Source of the DNA: Ktedonobacterales bacterium
GTDB lineage: Bacteria; Chloroflexota; Ktedonobacteria; Ktedonobacterales; JADMIN01
Reading direction: 5' to 3'
DNA: 8,875 nt
Assembly (NCBI GenBank): GCA_025935235.1
Contig: JAICVT010000182.1
Coordinates: forward strand, 1 to 8,875
This document shows, piece after piece, positions 6,711 to 8,875 of this stretch. Both the position numbers and the translations under genes were made by a program. The notes under the pieces were generated by a model. It was not told where the DNA came from. It did not search any database and saw only the letters and a program-made list of their open reading frames with translations. The number at the start of each line of letters is the position of its first letter. The first letter of the stretch is position 1.

Positions 6711-8390
6711 ATGGCGTTTCAGACATCAGTTCAGGCATCGGTGCGCTACAAGACTGGCGCGCCACGATTGACGTCCCCGCTCTCCGTAGTTTCCACTGCG
6801 CGTGACTTTCAGCCAGATGATCTTCCTATCGTTGAGTCCATCACGCCCACCAGAGAGACCGGGGGATTCGCTGCCGTCATCGCACGCTCACTGCTCTGGA
6901 CAGCCCAACTCGGCGACATCACCGCGCTCAAGCATGTTCTGGTGGTCGAGCCGCGCACGCGCAACATCGGAACCGCCCTCCGCGAGGCGGGCCGTCAGGA
7001 GCGCTTTAGCGGTGAAACGACCGCGCTGATGCACATGCCGCTTCCACGCGTGTTGAGCATCGCACAGGGCTATGACCATACCATCACCCAGGATTGGTTT
7101 CCGCCGCTGGAGGTCGCTGAGCCTGGGAAGGCCGAGACAAGCGCGGCGGACGGCGCCGCGTCGGCGCAGGAGCGGCTGGGCGCCTACGATGCGCTGATCG
7201 TGAGCGATCTGACACGCATTTTGCCTCCAGACCGGCTCACCCAGGCGCTGACCTGGCTCTCTACCTGCCTGAATCCGCTGGGCTATCTGGTCTTTGCGGA
7301 GCCTGCGCACCTGGTCAATGGCATGCAACTGACGCGCGCCCTGCTGGAGCATGGCCTGGAGTTAGTGGACGATCCACGCATCATTGCCGAAGACTGGCCG
7401 CGCACGCTGCTGATCTGGCGGCGGCGGTCGCCGAGCGAGACACAGCGCTCCGGGGTGGCGCAGCGCATCGTCTGGTCCCAACTGGCGCAGGATCGCCCGC
7501 TGCAGCGGCGCCTGGTCACCACCTATCAGGAAGTCTTTGGTGGCGAAGAGTGGCGCGAATGGGTCAGGTGCGTGCGGCCCGGCTGCGAGCGCCACTATAG
7601 CCGAGCGCAAGCCCAGGCGCTGCAGCCAGCCAACCGCTGTGTCTGTGGCTGGCGCGAGCCGTTGCAGCCCTTTCATCGCGCGGAGGATGTGCTGGCGCGG
7701 CTGTATCGTGACCTGACTCCCAGCGACACCAGTTGCGCCTATATCCGATTTGGCGATGTCGCTGAAGTCAGCGCTGAAGCTGCCCATGAGCGAACCGTGG
7801 CAGGGTTCGCCTGGGGCTACCTGACCGACGCCTATCGCCTCACGCGCACGCTGCTCCCTGCCGTCGCCGGCGACGACGATACCAGCGCCGCGCGCGATGA
7901 GCTGGCTGGTAAGCTCGACGGATTGCTCCAGCAGGCCCAGCGAGATGACAATCCGCCGGTTATCTATTATCATGCGGAAATAGGCGTTGTCGATCGCGCT
8001 CGCAGCCTGAACCTGACACGCTATCTGTTTGAGCGCAGCCTGCGGTTTGCGCGCGCACAGGGCGCGGATGTCGTCATCTTGCGCACATCGCTGCGGTCAC
8101 CAGTATTTCGCCTGTTGACCGGGCTGGATATGCGGCCACTGTACTGGTACGCAGACGCCGAGCAGGCGGAACACCTGCGCGCGGCGCGTGTAGGCGCCGC
8201 GCGCCTGGCGCCTGAGTCTGCGGACGCTGACCTGGAGTCGCAGGTTGATGAGCGGGTCGTCCTTTGGGGAGACGTGGCGGCGCTGCTCAACATCTTTTCC
8301 ACCCACTCAGATTTCCGTCTGGCGGGGCGAATCGCCCGCGGGTTGCGTGCGGCGCGGGGTGAACGGAATGAAGGTGAACGATCACAATGA
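6711..8390 (+). CDS. Fusion of degenerate methyltransferase-like fold, Cys4 zinc ribbon and GNAT-like acetyltransferase
   Basis: 559 residues in three parts. Residues about 45-240 read like a class I methyltransferase-type Rossmann fold: strand 1 as HVLVVEP, motif IV as YDALIVSDLTRILP, and strand 5 as LNPLGYLVFAEP. However, the glycine-rich motif I is missing (VVEPRTRNIG instead of GxGxG), so SAM binding is doubtful. Next come C287-x4-C292-x17-C310-x-C312, a likely zinc ribbon. Residues about 325-480 look GNAT-like: a HRAEDVLARLYRDL start, TVAGFAWGYL as the central strand, YYHAEIGVVDRARSLNL where acetyl-CoA should bind, and RSPVFRLLTGLDMRPLYWY for the last helix and strands. The usual R/QxxGxG/A pyrophosphate loop is replaced by RARSLNL. 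The ATG is set by an in-frame TGA at 6702-6704; GAGG at 6703-6706 and AAGGG at 6696-6700 can serve as ribosome site. The stop overlaps the next start. Substrate unknown; modification or sensing of a protein or small molecule is inference. Confidence 0.85.
   Translation: MAFQTSVQASVRYKTGAPRLTSPLSVVSTARDFQPDDLPIVESITPTRETGGFAAVIARSLLWTAQLGDITALKHVLVVEPRTRNIGTALREAGRQERFSGETTALMHMPLPRVLSIAQGYDHTITQDWFPPLEVAEPGKAETSAADGAASAQERLGAYDALIVSDLTRILPPDRLTQALTWLSTCLNPLGYLVFAEPAHLVNGMQLTRALLEHGLELVDDPRIIAEDWPRTLLIWRRRSPSETQRSGVAQRIVWSQLAQDRPLQRRLVTTYQEVFGGEEWREWVRCVRPGCERHYSRAQAQALQPANRCVCGWREPLQPFHRAEDVLARLYRDLTPSDTSCAYIRFGDVAEVSAEAAHERTVAGFAWGYLTDAYRLTRTLLPAVAGDDDTSAARDELAGKLDGLLQQAQRDDNPPVIYYHAEIGVVDRARSLNLTRYLFERSLRFARAQGADVVILRTSLRSPVFRLLTGLDMRPLYWYADAEQAEHLRAARVGAARLAPESADADLESQVDERVVLWGDVAALLNIFSTHSDFRLAGRIARGLRAARGERNEGERSQ
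8371..8377 (+). promoter_or_regulatory. Shine-Dalgarno of the overlapping downstream gene
   Basis: AAGGTGA lies 9 bases before the ATG at 8387-8389, inside the 3' end of the fusion gene. It supports the start that overlaps the upstream stop (ATGA, 8387-8390) and hence translational coupling. Confidence 0.6.
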
Positions 8391-8875
8391 TGGGTGATAT
8401 GCAGCGGATTGGTGAGCCGATGATGTCTGGCTCAGCGTCCTATCAGGCCTCGGCGCGGCGGCGACCGAATTTCTGGCTACGCCTCGCGAGCGCGGGCTGG
8501 GATGGCCCACAAGTGACGGTGGAGCAGCGTGAAGCGCTGCGTCGCAGCCAGCTCACCGCCTGGATTCTGCTGGGGCTGCTGGTCGCCGATCTGTTACTCA
8601 TTCCCGCTGGTCTGGGGAGCGCGCCAACGTTGATGGCCATCGCGGTGGCTGGCCTGGGCATCCTAGTCGCCATCGCGCTGAACCGGTTTGGGTTCACGAC
8701 GGCGGCGGGCATCCTGCTGATCGTCCTCATCATTGGCGCGGTCATCGGCGCCGTCACTGGCGAGCCGGGCGGCTTGCAGGTCGTTGATCTGCCAGCCTAC
8801 GACTTGCTGGTGATCGCCATCGTCATCGCGGCGTCCATCCTCCCGCCACTCTCGGCGTTCCTGATCGCCGCTATC
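8387..8875 (+). CDS. Multi-pass membrane protein, N-terminal part (runs off the window)
   Basis: Open through the window end; 163 codons are visible without a stop. A polar N-terminus (MMGDMQRIGEPMM; residues 1-56, with a basic stretch ASARRRPNFWLR and a charged helix EQREALRRSQ) precedes hydrophobic segments at about 57-75, 80-98, 104-124 and 138-163, so at least four membrane helices are present. The basic N-terminus suggests an inside start. I do not recognise the family from this part. A helical membrane block after a short cytosolic tail would suit the sensor half of a histidine kinase or diguanylate cyclase, or a transporter subunit, but the decisive domains would lie beyond the window. 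The ATG at 8387 overlaps the upstream TGA; a second ATG follows directly at 8390. Production is thus probably coupled to the fusion protein. Confidence 0.8.
   Translation, partial: MMGDMQRIGEPMMSGSASYQASARRRPNFWLRLASAGWDGPQVTVEQREALRRSQLTAWILLGLLVADLLLIPAGLGSAPTLMAIAVAGLGILVAIALNRFGFTTAAGILLIVLIIGAVIGAVTGEPGGLQVVDLPAYDLLVIAIVIAASILPPLSAFLIAAI

Noticed and set aside
6652..6805. Short rightward frame starting in the leader of the fusion gene
   Set aside because: It overlaps the fusion gene start in another frame, has only a weak GGGG-type ribosome site, and codes for nothing recognisable.
7362..7973. 203-codon leftward open frame inside the fusion gene
   Set aside because: The plus-strand reading has the Cys4 ribbon and GNAT-like motifs; the antisense product has none.

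Overview
The window is GC-rich bacterial chromosomal DNA, dense with genes. It holds five protein-coding genes, the last of them cut by the window end. No rRNA, tRNA, CRISPR array, insertion sequence or phage gene was seen. I cannot name the organism. The high GC content, the long low-complexity linkers and the fused methyltransferase-fold/zinc-ribbon/GNAT architecture recall soil or thermophilic Chloroflexota (Ktedonobacteria-like), but this is a style-based guess. Ribosome binding sites are classical Shine-Dalgarno and the best promoter is near the sigma-70 consensus.

Layout. From 6394 down to 3, three genes read leftward. They are a class I SAM methyltransferase with a long acidic N-terminal tail (5129-6394), an SbcC/Rad50-type SMC ATPase (1620-4814), and a three-pass membrane protein with a TPR-like helical region and a C-terminal beta-sandwich-like domain (3-1538). 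The gaps between them are 314 and 81 bases. From 6711 rightward runs a three-part protein with a degenerate methyltransferase-like fold, a Cys4 zinc ribbon and a GNAT-like acetyltransferase domain (6711-8390). It overlaps by ATGA with a multi-pass membrane protein that leaves the window (8387-8875).

The two groups diverge from a 316-base region (6395-6710) that carries the clearest regulatory signals. The rightward promoter (TTGACA, 16-base spacer, TACAAT) lies back to back with a leftward extended -10 box, so the two -35 regions overlap. A perfect 7-bp inverted repeat brackets this core. The leftward leader also holds a possible 25-codon peptide with its own Shine-Dalgarno sequence.

How the genes work together is not evident. 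The SbcC-like ATPase presumably acts in DNA end processing, but no SbcD/Mre11 nuclease is next to it. Its predicted hook is C-x6-C instead of the usual C-x2-C. The most unusual item is the methyltransferase-fold/zinc-ribbon/GNAT fusion, in which the cofactor-binding motifs of both enzymatic folds look eroded. No well-supported new defence or mobile system is visible; the findings below are leads.
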